Shown: positions 52,232 to 61,405 of the stretch, in pieces
Layout of the letters: each line of letters opens with the position of its first letter
Position numbering within the stretch: the stretch's first letter is position 1
Assembly (NCBI GenBank): GCA_009911305.1
Contig: QXXC01000012.1
Coordinates: forward strand, 1 to 64,000
Source of the DNA: Clostridiaceae bacterium
GTDB lineage: Bacteria > Bacillota > Clostridia > Lachnospirales > Lachnospiraceae
Direction: 5' to 3'
Length of the DNA stretch: 64,000 nt
The notes under the pieces: generated by a model
The model's database searches: none
What the model was told of the DNA's origin: nothing
The model's input: the letters and a program-made list of their open reading frames with translations, nothing else
Program-made: the position numbers and the translations under genes

Positions 52232-53369
52232 TTTCGTTCTCCCTTATGCCCCTTATCAGAGAATAATAACCTTTATTTTGCAGGCTCCTGATATACTGCC
52301 TTCCCTGAAAATTATTTGTTCGCGGATTCCTTATTGCCTCTTCCAGGCGTTCACGCGTCGTACAAATATTATCATTTATAAAATTAGCTAATTCCGTATG
52401 CTCTTTCCCTACATAAATAACGGGTCTGCCCGCTTCCATATAATCAAATACTTTTGTTCCCAACCCCTGATTACGGATGTTGATAATGATATTCATATCC
52501 ATTTTTTGCAATATCATCAAACATAATTCGCCGGGCAGATATCCCAGATACTGATATATCTCTCTGTCATAATGATTGTTTTCAATGATTCTTATAAGTT
52601 TGGCGTCCTCCTTTCCCATATGAAACAGCTTCACTTTTTTATAACTCTTGTTTATATAATCTACAGTTTCCAGAAGCAGTTTCGTATATGTCATGGAATA
52701 TTGGCACAATGTGCCGCTGATCCCTATCCTGATTCCGTCAAATCTCTCTATATTCTCCCTGAGCTCCTGATCCGGCCAAATACTTTGTCTCACTCTCTGA
52801 TCATCGAAACCATTATAGATGATTTGGAATTTGTTCATATATATTCTATAAAGGAAACGATAGCGTTCCTTCATGTTTTTTGACACTACAATAATCCAAA
52901 ACGCTTCTTTAAAACACTTTTTTTGAAAATGATATTTCAAAGGATACATTATATTTTGCAGGGCACATGTTATTAAGGACTCCTCATTATTTTTCAGCCA
53001 GAAATCTCTGATATCAACAATATAGGGAATTTGATTTTGCTTTTTTATTTCATATGATATCTTCATAGCATAATAGGGGGCGCATGTATATATAATCAAA
53101 TCAACCGGATTTTTCCTGCAATGAGTCAGTATGGCTTTCTTAAATATGTTACATGACTGATAAAATCGTTGCGGATCTGCGACCTGGAGCTCTTTAACCT
53201 TTTCCAAATGTTTATATGGGATTTTATCAGAGAAAATGCTGTTCCCCGCGCTGCGCATGACAGTTACAAGTTCTCCTTCACCTAACAAATAATCTGCCAG
53301 AGTCGTCATTCTGAAGATGCCCACATCCTGATCTGGAAAAAAGGTGGGCGCTACGATTAAAATATTCAT
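52221..53369 (-). CDS. Glycosyltransferase, GT4-like
   Basis: A 382-residue GT-B fold transferase. The N-terminal domain opens MNILIVAPTFFPDQDVGIFR; the C-terminal donor-binding domain has GIRIGISGTL, LGYLPGELCLMILQKMDMNI and the acidic MEAGRPVIYVGKEHTELANF region, where the GT4 Ex7E motif normally falls. It would add one sugar to the lipid-linked repeat unit; donor and linkage are unknown. It overlaps the polymerase gene by 11 bp. Confidence 0.78.
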   Translation of the reverse strand: MNILIVAPTFFPDQDVGIFRMTTLADYLLGEGELVTVMRSAGNSIFSDKIPYKHLEKVKELQVADPQRFYQSCNIFKKAILTHCRKNPVDLIIYTCAPYYAMKISYEIKKQNQIPYIVDIRDFWLKNNEESLITCALQNIMYPLKYHFQKKCFKEAFWIIVVSKNMKERYRFLYRIYMNKFQIIYNGFDDQRVRQSIWPDQELRENIERFDGIRIGISGTLCQYSMTYTKLLLETVDYINKSYKKVKLFHMGKEDAKLIRIIENNHYDREIYQYLGYLPGELCLMILQKMDMNIIINIRNQGLGTKVFDYMEAGRPVIYVGKEHTELANFINDNICTTRERLEEAIRNPRTNNFQGRQYIRSLQNKGYYSLIRGIRENENVT

Positions 53370-53390
53370 TCTCCTACCCCCATCCTGTAC

Positions 53391-54539
53391 TTAATAAATC
53401 ATCTTAAATAATTGCTCTGCAATCTGCTCCCATGAATATTTATCATGAATATGTTCAGACAACCGTTCTCCCATTTCTTTCATCTCTTCCCTTTTTCGTG
53501 ATTGCATGACTGTATATAACGCATTGTAAAGAGACTCTTCATCCGGAGAACAGATAATACTGTCAGTACCATCTTCCAAATATTCGCTCAGAGCTCCGAC
53601 ATTTGTCGTTATGACGGTTTTTTTAAAGCAGGCCGCCGTAAAGATTACAGCGCTCATGCTGGCATGCCTGTATGGCATAATCATCACGTCACAGGTATTT
53701 GCCAGAAAATTAAATAGATTTGTGTCAACAAATCCTTCAAATCTTATTATATTATCACACTGATCAATCTCATTCTTTTTTCTGTCATATTCTTTATAGG
53801 TTGACGTTTGTTCTCCTGTGATAATTAACAGAGCATTCTGGTTCGTAAAATATGTCAGCCAGATATTTACCAGCATATCGAGTCCTTTATTGTAAAATAT
53901 ATTTCCGCTGAACAAAAAAATATATTTATACTGGCGAATTTTCTCACTTAGCACTCTGTCAATCGCAGAACTGTCATATTGAGTTGAAAGATTAAAATAT
54001 TCTCCGTGATGCTGAATAAATACCCGATCCGATAATTGTGGATAGTAGGCTTGAAATTCCTTTTTTATATTTTCCCCATGTACTAATATTTTGTCCATAC
54101 AGGCGTATATTTTCATTAATATTTTATACTGTTTTTCTCCATCTATATGCGGCAGGACATTATGAGCAGTATAAACAAGCAATCCCGTATGCCGTTTCAT
54201 ATACTTGACAAAAAGTGCGTCCAATGGATAACATAACAGCCATTGAATATGTATAACATCATAGTTGTTTCGTTTCAGATTACAAAATATTTCAATATAA
54301 CCCCTGACATATTCCCACAAACGTATGACGCTTCTCAATGTGCCTCTTTTCATCGTATTAGAATGCTTGAAGAAACAATTCATTAATTTGATGTTTCTTT
54401 CCATCAATTCATAATCAACGGCTGCAGCTAATGTCAATTCACATTTTGAGGACAGGCTGTTTACCAATCCATTATTATAAGATGAACCGGACACCCATCT
54501 GCCATTAGCCGCCGGATCGATTAATAATACTCTTTTCAT
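53391..54539 (-). CDS. Glycosyltransferase, GT4 family
   Basis: A 382-residue GT-B transferase: MKRVLLIDPAANGRWVSGSS at the N-terminus, YTAHNVLPHI in the acceptor domain, and FLFSGNIFYNKGLDMLVN and VIFTAACFKKTVITTNVGAL in the donor domain. It is part of the polysaccharide repeat-unit assembly line; the sugar is unknown. It is separated from the acetyltransferase gene upstream by 77 bp with a palindrome, the longest gap in the inner operon. Confidence 0.82.
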   Translation of the reverse strand: MKRVLLIDPAANGRWVSGSSYNNGLVNSLSSKCELTLAAAVDYELMERNIKLMNCFFKHSNTMKRGTLRSVIRLWEYVRGYIEIFCNLKRNNYDVIHIQWLLCYPLDALFVKYMKRHTGLLVYTAHNVLPHIDGEKQYKILMKIYACMDKILVHGENIKKEFQAYYPQLSDRVFIQHHGEYFNLSTQYDSSAIDRVLSEKIRQYKYIFLFSGNIFYNKGLDMLVNIWLTYFTNQNALLIITGEQTSTYKEYDRKKNEIDQCDNIIRFEGFVDTNLFNFLANTCDVMIMPYRHASMSAVIFTAACFKKTVITTNVGALSEYLEDGTDSIICSPDEESLYNALYTVMQSRKREEMKEMGERLSEHIHDKYSWEQIAEQLFKMIY

Positions 54540-54604
54540 AACTGTTCCTTCACTCCCGTACTTCTCAAAAACAAGTCTAAATGAAACATCAGCTCATAGC
54601 CGAT

Positions 54605-54631
54605 CTAGAGCGTGTTTCAAACACGCTCTAG
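54605..54631 (-). terminator. Palindrome across the stop of the WbpD-like gene
   Basis: CTAGAGCGTGTTT (54605-54617) and AAACACGCTCTAG (54619-54631) are exact inverted copies around one base. The last codons of the acetyltransferase are part of it. In RNA it would form a tight hairpin, possibly lowering expression of the downstream part of the operon. Confidence 0.55.
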
Positions 54632-55105
54632 TTCCCGCCGCATTACGACTGCCGGTACTCCTCCCACTAATGTATATGCCTCTACATCCTTTGTCACAAC
54701 TGCGCCGGCTGCGATCATCGCATATTCTCCGACTGTAACTCCGCAGACAATCGTAGCATTTGCCCCAATCGTAGCTCCACGTTTTACCAGCGTTTTTTTA
54801 TACCTTTCCCGTCCTTTCGGAAATTCTGCTCTCGGCATTAAATCGTTTGTAAACACACAGGAGGGGCCGCAAAATACGCCGTCCTCCAGCTCCACTCCCT
54901 CATATACCGATACATTATTCTGGATTTTTACATAATTTCCGATTTTTACATTATCAGAGATATTTACATTCTGCCCAAGCGTACAATTCGTTCCAATACT
55001 TGCGCCTTTTTGAATATGGCAGAAGTGCCATATCTTTGTCCCTTCTCCAATTGTTACATCTTCATCAACATAACTGCTCTCATGTACAAAATATGTCCTT
55101 TCCAT
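54617..55105 (-). CDS. N-acetyltransferase, left-handed beta-helix, WbpD-like
   Basis: A 162-residue hexapeptide-repeat acetyltransferase ([20 protein letters not shown], then [20 protein letters not shown]) of the WbpD/WlbB type. These acetylate the 3-amino group of UDP-GlcNAc3N-uronate to give UDP-2,3-diacetamido-2,3-dideoxyglucuronate. IWHFCHI carries the conserved histidine region. The start at 55105 follows GGGAGG. It directly follows an LpxD-like gene of the same fold. Confidence 0.83.
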   Translation of the reverse strand: MERTYFVHESSYVDEDVTIGEGTKIWHFCHIQKGASIGTNCTLGQNVNISDNVKIGNYVKIQNNVSVYEGVELEDGVFCGPSCVFTNDLMPRAEFPKGRERYKKTLVKRGATIGANATIVCGVTVGEYAMIAAGAVVTKDVEAYTLVGGVPAVVMRRELERV

Positions 55106-55106
55106 T

Positions 55107-56027
55107 TTACAGCCTCCCGTCATTTTCCCTGAGAACTCTTGCCGGTATGCCGGCTGCGATCACTCCTGCCCTGATATCCTTTGTAACCACTGCTCCCATA
55201 CCGATTACAGAGTTTTCTCCCACTGTAACCTGATTTTTTACAATCGCCCCGGGAGCTACATAGCCGCCTTTCCCAATCCTGCAGCTCCCGCCCAATAGAG
55301 AGCATGCAATAATCAGGCTGTTTTTTCCAATTTGTACGTTATGAGCGATATGGCAGAGATTGTCGATTTTTACCCCGTCTTCAATCATTGTGTCATCCAG
55401 TGTCCCTCTGTCAATACAGGTATTGGCTCCGATTTCCACATATTTTCCAATCCATACGCCTCCAAAATGTGGGATCTTTCGATATTGATCCTGTTCCATG
55501 AAATAGCCGAACCCATCCGTCCCTATAATTGTTCCGGAATGGATGATGCTCTTGTAGCCAATAACAACCGGACCTTCAATCTGCACATGGTTTCCAATTC
55601 TGACTTTTGATGCAATATCTACCTCTTTTCCGATATAACACCCATGCCCAATAGAAACCCCCTCTCCGATTCGTTTCGTCAGTACAACGGAATCTGTGCA
55701 GATTTCAGGTTCCCGTTGTTTTGCAAAAAAGTGCTTCAAAATGGAAAAAAAGGTTTTTTTAGGATCTTCACAGGAAAGGAGATTTTGTATATCTCTCTGT
55801 TCCCTCCCTATGCTTCCCATGTCCCGCGGCCCTACGATCAAAAGGTTTCCTAACGAATTCTCTGGTATTTCATTCAATCGTTTTTCATCTTTTGCCCAGG
55901 TTATACAACCGCTTTTTACATGATTCAGCGAACAAAAACCGTTTATCTGAAATGTCCGATCCCCTTCCCATTCATACGGATATCGTTCTGAATCCAGAAA
56001 ACGGAGTATCTCCTCTGCCAGTATCAT
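55107..56027 (-). CDS. LpxD-like left-handed beta-helix acyltransferase
   Basis: A 306-residue protein with an N-terminal uridine-binding-like domain (about 1-110) and a beta-helix resembling Lpx[33 protein letters not shown] and [13 protein letters not shown], including the position of the LpxD catalytic histidine. LpxD N-acylates UDP-glucosamine in lipid A synthesis, which a Gram-positive cell does not have. Here it probably acylates an amino sugar of the polysaccharide. The start overlaps the stop of the deacetylase-like gene. Confidence 0.75.
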   Translation of the reverse strand: MILAEEILRFLDSERYPYEWEGDRTFQINGFCSLNHVKSGCITWAKDEKRLNEIPENSLGNLLIVGPRDMGSIGREQRDIQNLLSCEDPKKTFFSILKHFFAKQREPEICTDSVVLTKRIGEGVSIGHGCYIGKEVDIASKVRIGNHVQIEGPVVIGYKSIIHSGTIIGTDGFGYFMEQDQYRKIPHFGGVWIGKYVEIGANTCIDRGTLDDTMIEDGVKIDNLCHIAHNVQIGKNSLIIACSLLGGSCRIGKGGYVAPGAIVKNQVTVGENSVIGMGAVVTKDIRAGVIAAGIPARVLRENDGRL

Positions 56028-56770
56028 ATGAAGTCCTCCAAAGTAATAACATCCTGCAAATTAGTGAAATTATCCTTTACTTGATCATAACGCACAGGTA
56101 GAGCAGCTTGGATAAATGTTTTTAATACATCACGCAGATTTCGCTCTCTTTGGGAATACCAAATCGGATGTGTCAAAATATGCAATTTTTGTTCCTTTCT
56201 TTCTGTAATCACCTACTCTGCATTCTCCCTCCAGCTCATACGGGAATCTGACATATATTTAAATTCCCTGAAAAATTTCTCAGAATAGCTGTTCACAATC
56301 CCATCAAAGCAGATATCTTCTTCCAGAAATTGTTTTGATGGCCTGTGCATGGAAACACATCTGACCCTTTTTTCGAGCATATCTGATAAAAGGGCCGCCT
56401 CACGGAGCACACATTCCTGAAGGTATCCTCTATCAAAATGTTCCTCAGTCAGATACCTTTTTTCATCAAAATGCAATCCAATCTCATGTCCGGCCCGGAT
56501 GATCCGTTTCAGATTCTCCATGCACTCTTTGGAATATAGATTATACAGTCCTGATGAAATTAGAACGAAGTAAGTTGCGCTTATCGGACCCTCTTTCATA
56601 TTTGCCTCAAACTGTGCAAAATCAGCCGCTGCGCCTAAATCCATATCTACATCATGTCTTAAAATACAACACCTGTTTTCATTATGAAATGAATGATAAT
56701 CCGTTATTTTATATCCGGCTTCACGTATTGTCTGGATAAGTTGTCCATACGCTTCATATGTAAATTTCAT
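56024..56770 (-). pseudogene. Polysaccharide deacetylase-like gene split by an in-frame TAG
   Basis: From ATG 56770 the frame encodes 185 residues (ILRHDVDMDLGAAADFAQFE, HEIGLHFDEKRYL) and stops at TAG 56215-56213. The same frame continues without a gap for 62 residues (VITERKEQKLHILTHPIWYS...) to a normal stop at 56024. The second part carries THPIWYS, which matches the usual C-terminal end of this deacetylase-like family. The two together give a normal length of about 248. One base change explains the split, so it is a recent pseudogene, a sequencing error or a read-through site. HDVDMD and HFD keep the metal-binding residues. Confidence 0.7.
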
Positions 56771-57873
56771 CTGCTGTTCTCCCCAAATTCGCCTTTCATA
56801 TCCACACATGCAAAATTTGTCAGAGGAAGTGTCACCGCCCTGCCCTCTTTCTGGCTTTTATAAACAGCCAGCACCAGCTCCAGTGCATCGCGTCCCGCAT
56901 AGGCATCCACATAGGGGGGCCGGTCATTTCGTATAGCGTCCGTCATATCCTTAAACAGACTGATATGCCCGTTTCCATATACATTCGCAGCCGCCTCCAT
57001 GAATCCCTTTTTTGCCTGATCTGCTTTTGTTTTATCTGAAAACTCCCACACATCAATGGAATTCGTGGATGTTCCACCTATTTTCACAGTTCCGTTTTCT
57101 CCAAAAATGCAGAGCGTCTCTTCCAGATTTTTCGGATAAACATTTGTTGTGCCTTCTAGGGTCGCAATCGCGCCGCTTTTGAAACGGATTACAGCCATTC
57201 CTACATCCTCAGCCTCCAGGTAGGAGTGGAATTGACGTCGCGTCTGGCCGTACACCTCTTCAATCTCTCCGCCGAAGGTCCAACGCAGCAGGTCAATGCC
57301 ATGAATACACTGATTCATCAGCGCGCCCCCGTCCATAGCCCATGTTCCTCTCCAGGGAGCCTGTTGATAATACTCCCTATTCCGGTTCCAGCGCACATGA
57401 ACTGAGCCATGTGACAGACGGCCAAATCGTCCGTCTTCCAGCGCTCTGCGCATAGACTGGACAGCAATATTAAAACGGTTTTGATGGCATGCGCTTACCT
57501 TTACGCCCTGTTCCTCTGAGCAGCGGATGATCGCATCGGCATCGGCCATGCTCATGGCCATCGGTTTTTCAATGATCACATGGATTCCATGACGGATACA
57601 GTATAATGCGATCTCTGCATGGCTGCCACTTTCGGTTGCAATACTGACAAGCGTTGGCTTTATATCATGTATCAGCTTTTTATAATCCGTATACCGCCTG
57701 ATCGGATCCTCTGCCTGAAGGCCATGCAGTTCAAGAAGCGACTCCATTCGCTCTGGCAGCAGGTCACAGACTGCGGTTATTTCCAAATGGTTGTTTACAG
57801 CCGCTTTTATATGGTTTGTTGAAATTCTTCCACAGCCAATCAATGCGTATTTCATTTTGCCCTGTTCCTCCAT
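56767..57873 (-). CDS. Gfo/Idh/MocA oxidoreductase, WbpB-like
   Basis: A 368-residue NAD-dependent oxidoreductase: Rossmann motif GCGRISTNHI near 14-23, EKPMAMSMADAD with the conserved EKP lysine, and HQNRFN near 134. In this operon it most likely oxidises the 3-position of UDP-GlcNAc-uronate (WbpB step) for the aminotransferase. The ATG at 57873 has AAGGAG at good spacing; ATG 57855 (MKYALIGCG) is an alternative. It lies 12 bp after the WbpA-like gene. Confidence 0.85.
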   Translation of the reverse strand: MEEQGKMKYALIGCGRISTNHIKAAVNNHLEITAVCDLLPERMESLLELHGLQAEDPIRRYTDYKKLIHDIKPTLVSIATESGSHAEIALYCIRHGIHVIIEKPMAMSMADADAIIRCSEEQGVKVSACHQNRFNIAVQSMRRALEDGRFGRLSHGSVHVRWNRNREYYQQAPWRGTWAMDGGALMNQCIHGIDLLRWTFGGEIEEVYGQTRRQFHSYLEAEDVGMAVIRFKSGAIATLEGTTNVYPKNLEETLCIFGENGTVKIGGTSTNSIDVWEFSDKTKADQAKKGFMEAAANVYGNGHISLFKDMTDAIRNDRPPYVDAYAGRDALELVLAVYKSQKEGRAVTLPLTNFACVDMKGEFGENSR

Positions 57874-57885
57874 TTTCTCTCCTTG

Positions 57886-59199
57886 CTAAAGAACTTCAAC
57901 ATTCCCACGCGGTTTCAAATCCTTCATCACATTTTTCGTATCGAAAACAGCCTTCGCATGTCTCTGGATCATTGCATAATCCACATTGCTGTGAGCCGTT
58001 GTTATCATGACCAGATCGCAGGATGCAATGACAGCCGGTGAAATTGTTTCCAGTCCTTTCACCGTTTCTCCCTTATATCGGTATGCACAAATATATGGAT
58101 CATAGTATTCGACCTGTGCCTGTTCGTTTCTCAATGCCTCGATCACACGCAACGCCGGACTCTCCCGGTAATCGTCTATATCCTGCTTATACGCCACCCC
58201 TAAAATAAGAATCCTGGCATTCTTCAGGGATTTTTCATGATGGTTGAGAATCCTGCCTGCCCGTTCCACACAATATTCCGGCATCCTGTCATTGATCATC
58301 ATGGAACTCTCAATCATGGAAGTGTGGAATCCATATTCTCTCGCTTTCCAGGAAAGATAATAAGGATCAAGCGGTATACAATGTCCTCCAAGGCCCGGAC
58401 CGGGATAAAATGCCTGAAAGCCATAAGGTTTTGTCTTTGCCGCTTCGATCACTTCCCAGAGACTGATTCCCATCCGTTCGCAGAGCATGGCCAGTTCATT
58501 GACCAGACCGATATTGATATTCCGATATGTGTTCTCTAAAATTTTTTCCATCTCAGCCACCGCCGGAGAAGACACCTCAAAAACATCTCCGTCGAGAACA
58601 GCGCGGTACATAGCGGCTATTACCTTCGTCGCATTCCCACCAATGCCCCCGACCACTTTTGGCGTATTTTTTGTCTTATAAATCAAATTTCCCGGATCTA
58701 CGCGCTCCGGCGAAAAGCCCAGATAAAAATCCATTCCACACCGCAAACCCGAACCAGCCTCCAGAATCGGCTTGACCAGCTCCTCCGTCGTTCCCGGATA
58801 GGTCGTTGATTCCAGCACAACCATTGTCTCCTTCTGTAAATGGCATGCAATTTGCTCAACGGAACGCTGTACATAACTGATATCCGGTTGCTGATGCTTA
58901 TCCAGAGGAGTTGGGACACAGATCGCAATAAAGTCCATCTCTTTTATAAATGAGAAATCCGTGGTAGCAGAAATCATCCCTTTATCCACCAGATTTTTTA
59001 AATCGCTATCTACCACATCGCCGATATAGTTATGTCCTGCATTTACCATATCCACTTTTTCCCTCTGGACATCAAACCCAATGGTCCGGAATCCGGCCTT
59101 CGCTTTTTCTACGGCAAGCGGAAGACCGACATATCCAAGACCGACTACCCCAACCCGAATCGTTTTTTCCTGAATCTTTTTTAATAATTTTTCTCTCAT
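57886..59199 (-). CDS. UDP-N-acetylglucosamine 6-dehydrogenase, WbpA-like
   Basis: A 437-residue nucleotide-sugar dehydrogenase with the Rossmann motif GVVGLGYVGLPLAVEKAKAG and catalytic Cys274 in GLGGHCIPLDPYYL. It oxidises C6 of UDP-GlcNAc to the uronate, the entry step of the WbpA/B/E/D pathway. ATG 59199 is listed; a GTG at 59214 overlapping the upstream stop (GTGA) would add five residues. Similarity is to the WbpA/WecC group, not to UDP-glucose dehydrogenase. Confidence 0.88.
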   Translation of the reverse strand: MREKLLKKIQEKTIRVGVVGLGYVGLPLAVEKAKAGFRTIGFDVQREKVDMVNAGHNYIGDVVDSDLKNLVDKGMISATTDFSFIKEMDFIAICVPTPLDKHQQPDISYVQRSVEQIACHLQKETMVVLESTTYPGTTEELVKPILEAGSGLRCGMDFYLGFSPERVDPGNLIYKTKNTPKVVGGIGGNATKVIAAMYRAVLDGDVFEVSSPAVAEMEKILENTYRNINIGLVNELAMLCERMGISLWEVIEAAKTKPYGFQAFYPGPGLGGHCIPLDPYYLSWKAREYGFHTSMIESSMMINDRMPEYCVERAGRILNHHEKSLKNARILILGVAYKQDIDDYRESPALRVIEALRNEQAQVEYYDPYICAYRYKGETVKGLETISPAVIASCDLVMITTAHSNVDYAMIQRHAKAVFDTKNVMKDLKPRGNVEVL

Positions 59200-59210
59200 A
59201 GGTATTATCT

Positions 59211-60437
59211 TCACTCCTCAAATAACACCGCAAACTGTTTTGCCAGCCTGTGATATTCAAAATGCTCCTGTACTGCTTTTTTTCCCCGAAGTCCCATCTG
59301 TTTGCGCTCCTGGCTATCCATGCCTGCCAGCTCCGTTATTGCAGATACAATACCGGCTATATCTCCGGAATTGACTCTGATACCAGCTTTATACTGCTCT
59401 ATTATGGTGTGTCTGACTGTAACAGCACACACAATTGGCTTTCCGGCCATCAGAGAATCATATAATTTATTCATGCAAATCCCGAAACGATATAAAGGAG
59501 AATCGTGCGCTCCCATATAGATACAGTCAAAGTTCGACACCAATGCAGGTATTTCGCGCCTTGAAACCGGTTCCAAAAAATAAAGGTTATCTATGATTTC
59601 ATTCTGTTTTCTGGAAATTAACCGTTCCTTTTCACATCCATTTCCTGCTAATACAAAAGCAATGCCTGAACCCTGCATCTCCTTTGCCGCGTCCAAAAGC
59701 GCATCTAATGCATTAGATATTGCATGGCCTCCAAAATATCCCACAATAAAGGGGTATGTTTCTTTCGTTTTCCGAAAAAATGTTTTCAGATTCTCTGGCA
59801 ATGGGTCTTGATTCTTCCATTCATCCAACTCCACCCCATTAGGAATGTGGACAAATTGCCCCGCCTTCATCCCATGGCGTAACATATACTTTTTAGCAAA
59901 CGGCAAGAGAGAAACAACATAAGCCGAATGGCGATATGCCGAATTTTCCGCTGCCTGCATCAGCGCTACGAACGGGTGTTGTCTTGACATACCTCCTATT
60001 TCATAAAGGGTTGACGGCCACATATCATGTACCTCATGGATCACCCTCGCTCCACTGAACCGCCCGATCCGCTGTGCGGCATACGTGTCAAGCGGATACG
60101 TCGAAGAAGCGATTATCACATCCGGCTTCCAATTCCTGGCAATCCATCGCGCTTTCAGCCACAGCTTCCCTACAAAACGGAACATGGTAGCAGCCCGCCG
60201 CGCCCCATTTCTCTTATAGTCTCCGGTCCGGATCCAGTGGTAATGGATTCCGTCGATCACCTCTTCCTGAAAATCCCTGATTACCTGGGGATTTTTCATC
60301 CGCAGATGAGAAAAATCTCCAGCCGCAATCCGAACGGAATATCCCATCTTTACCCACTCCCTGGCAAAATAATAAGGACGGAATTCCATTCCCATTTCTA
60401 CGCTTCCAGCATAATGATTCAGCAATAAAATATTCAT
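59211..60437 (-). CDS. Glycosyltransferase, WbuB-like GT4
   Basis: A 408-residue GT4 transferase similar to WbuB: MNILLLNHYAGSVEMGMEFR, HEVHDMWPSTLYEIGGMSRQ, and the donor site with IVGYFGGHAISNALDALLDA and FGICMNKLYDSLMAGKPIVC. WbuB-type enzymes commonly add the second sugar of a repeat unit, often an N-acetyl amino sugar. It overlaps the WbpA-like gene at its stop codon. Confidence 0.85.
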   Translation of the reverse strand: MNILLLNHYAGSVEMGMEFRPYYFAREWVKMGYSVRIAAGDFSHLRMKNPQVIRDFQEEVIDGIHYHWIRTGDYKRNGARRAATMFRFVGKLWLKARWIARNWKPDVIIASSTYPLDTYAAQRIGRFSGARVIHEVHDMWPSTLYEIGGMSRQHPFVALMQAAENSAYRHSAYVVSLLPFAKKYMLRHGMKAGQFVHIPNGVELDEWKNQDPLPENLKTFFRKTKETYPFIVGYFGGHAISNALDALLDAAKEMQGSGIAFVLAGNGCEKERLISRKQNEIIDNLYFLEPVSRREIPALVSNFDCIYMGAHDSPLYRFGICMNKLYDSLMAGKPIVCAVTVRHTIIEQYKAGIRVNSGDIAGIVSAITELAGMDSQERKQMGLRGKKAVQEHFEYHRLAKQFAVLFEE

Positions 60438-60478
60438 CTTGTGTCTCCGTTTTCAGATGCCTGTTTCTCTCTTACACG

Positions 60479-61306
60479 CTATCCTCTCATATTCCGATAT
60501 TCCGCCGGGTACCGGAACCGTTTTACTCCGCACATCTGTGCTGTAATGACTGCCACCGTCCGCAGGATCATTTCAGCATCATAGAGCAGGGAAACGCGCC
60601 TCACATAATTTAAATCCATTTCCAGCTTCACAGGCAGCAGCCGCCTGATATATAAACGCTCCGCATCATCCCCTTTTAAAAGAGTCTCCCCATACGCATA
60701 ATAAAAGAGACTCCCTGGGCTTGACAGTCCGGGAAGAAGAGCAAGCGTATACATCTGCCGCTTCGTATAATGCTTCCTCACAATCGATACGTCCTCCGGC
60801 CTGGGACCGATCACCGCCATGTCCCCCTTTAAAATATTGACAAGCTGTGGAAGCTCATCGATCTTTGTTTTACGCAGAAAACGCCCGAACGGGAATACAC
60901 GCGGATCATCTGCAGAGGTGATCCGCCCGCCTGCCCTCTTTTGGGGCTGCCTTCTCTTCCTCTGCTCCGCTTCTTCCATTGTCCTGAATTTATACATGGT
61001 AAACGGGACTCCTCCCTTCCCCATTCTTTCTGCCCGGAACAGAATCGGGCCTTTGCTGCTCAGGCGGATCCCCAGGGCGGCAAATAAAAATACCGGAGAC
61101 AGCATGATAAGTCCTACAAGCGCTGCTGCAGCGTCCAGGCATCGTTTCACCTTCAAATATCGTTTTCTTCTATAGCGTGAATGGATATAATTCTTTACAG
61201 GCTTCAGTGCGCCGTTCCTGTTTACATCATGCTTTCTGTGCGCAGTCCCGCCCGCGCACAGTCGCTCACTATCCATGCGTGATGTTGTTTCTAAAACCCT
61301 GTGCAT
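60479..61306 (-). CDS. Priming sugar-phosphate transferase (WcaJ/WbaP type)
   Basis: A 275-residue polyisoprenyl-phosphate hexose-1-phosphate transferase. It has one hydrophobic re-entrant segment (about 58-80; AAAALVGLIMLSPVFLFAAL) and the catalytic core FTMYKFRTME, KTKIDELPQLVNILKGDMAV, GPRPE and LLPGLSSPGS. It starts the repeat unit on undecaprenyl phosphate. A basic N-terminal stretch of about 50 residues replaces the multi-span region of WcaJ. The start at 61306 follows GAGGAGAGG. Confidence 0.88.
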   Translation of the reverse strand: MHRVLETTSRMDSERLCAGGTAHRKHDVNRNGALKPVKNYIHSRYRRKRYLKVKRCLDAAAALVGLIMLSPVFLFAALGIRLSSKGPILFRAERMGKGGVPFTMYKFRTMEEAEQRKRRQPQKRAGGRITSADDPRVFPFGRFLRKTKIDELPQLVNILKGDMAVIGPRPEDVSIVRKHYTKRQMYTLALLPGLSSPGSLFYYAYGETLLKGDDAERLYIRRLLPVKLEMDLNYVRRVSLLYDAEMILRTVAVITAQMCGVKRFRYPAEYRNMRG

Positions 61307-61405
61307 CCTGAAACCTCTCCTCTCACATTCCCTCATCAACCCTTTTTGTCAAACAGAGTTTCCTTTTACTATTACTGTGAATTATCTGCTGGTTTACCCG
61401 TCTCT

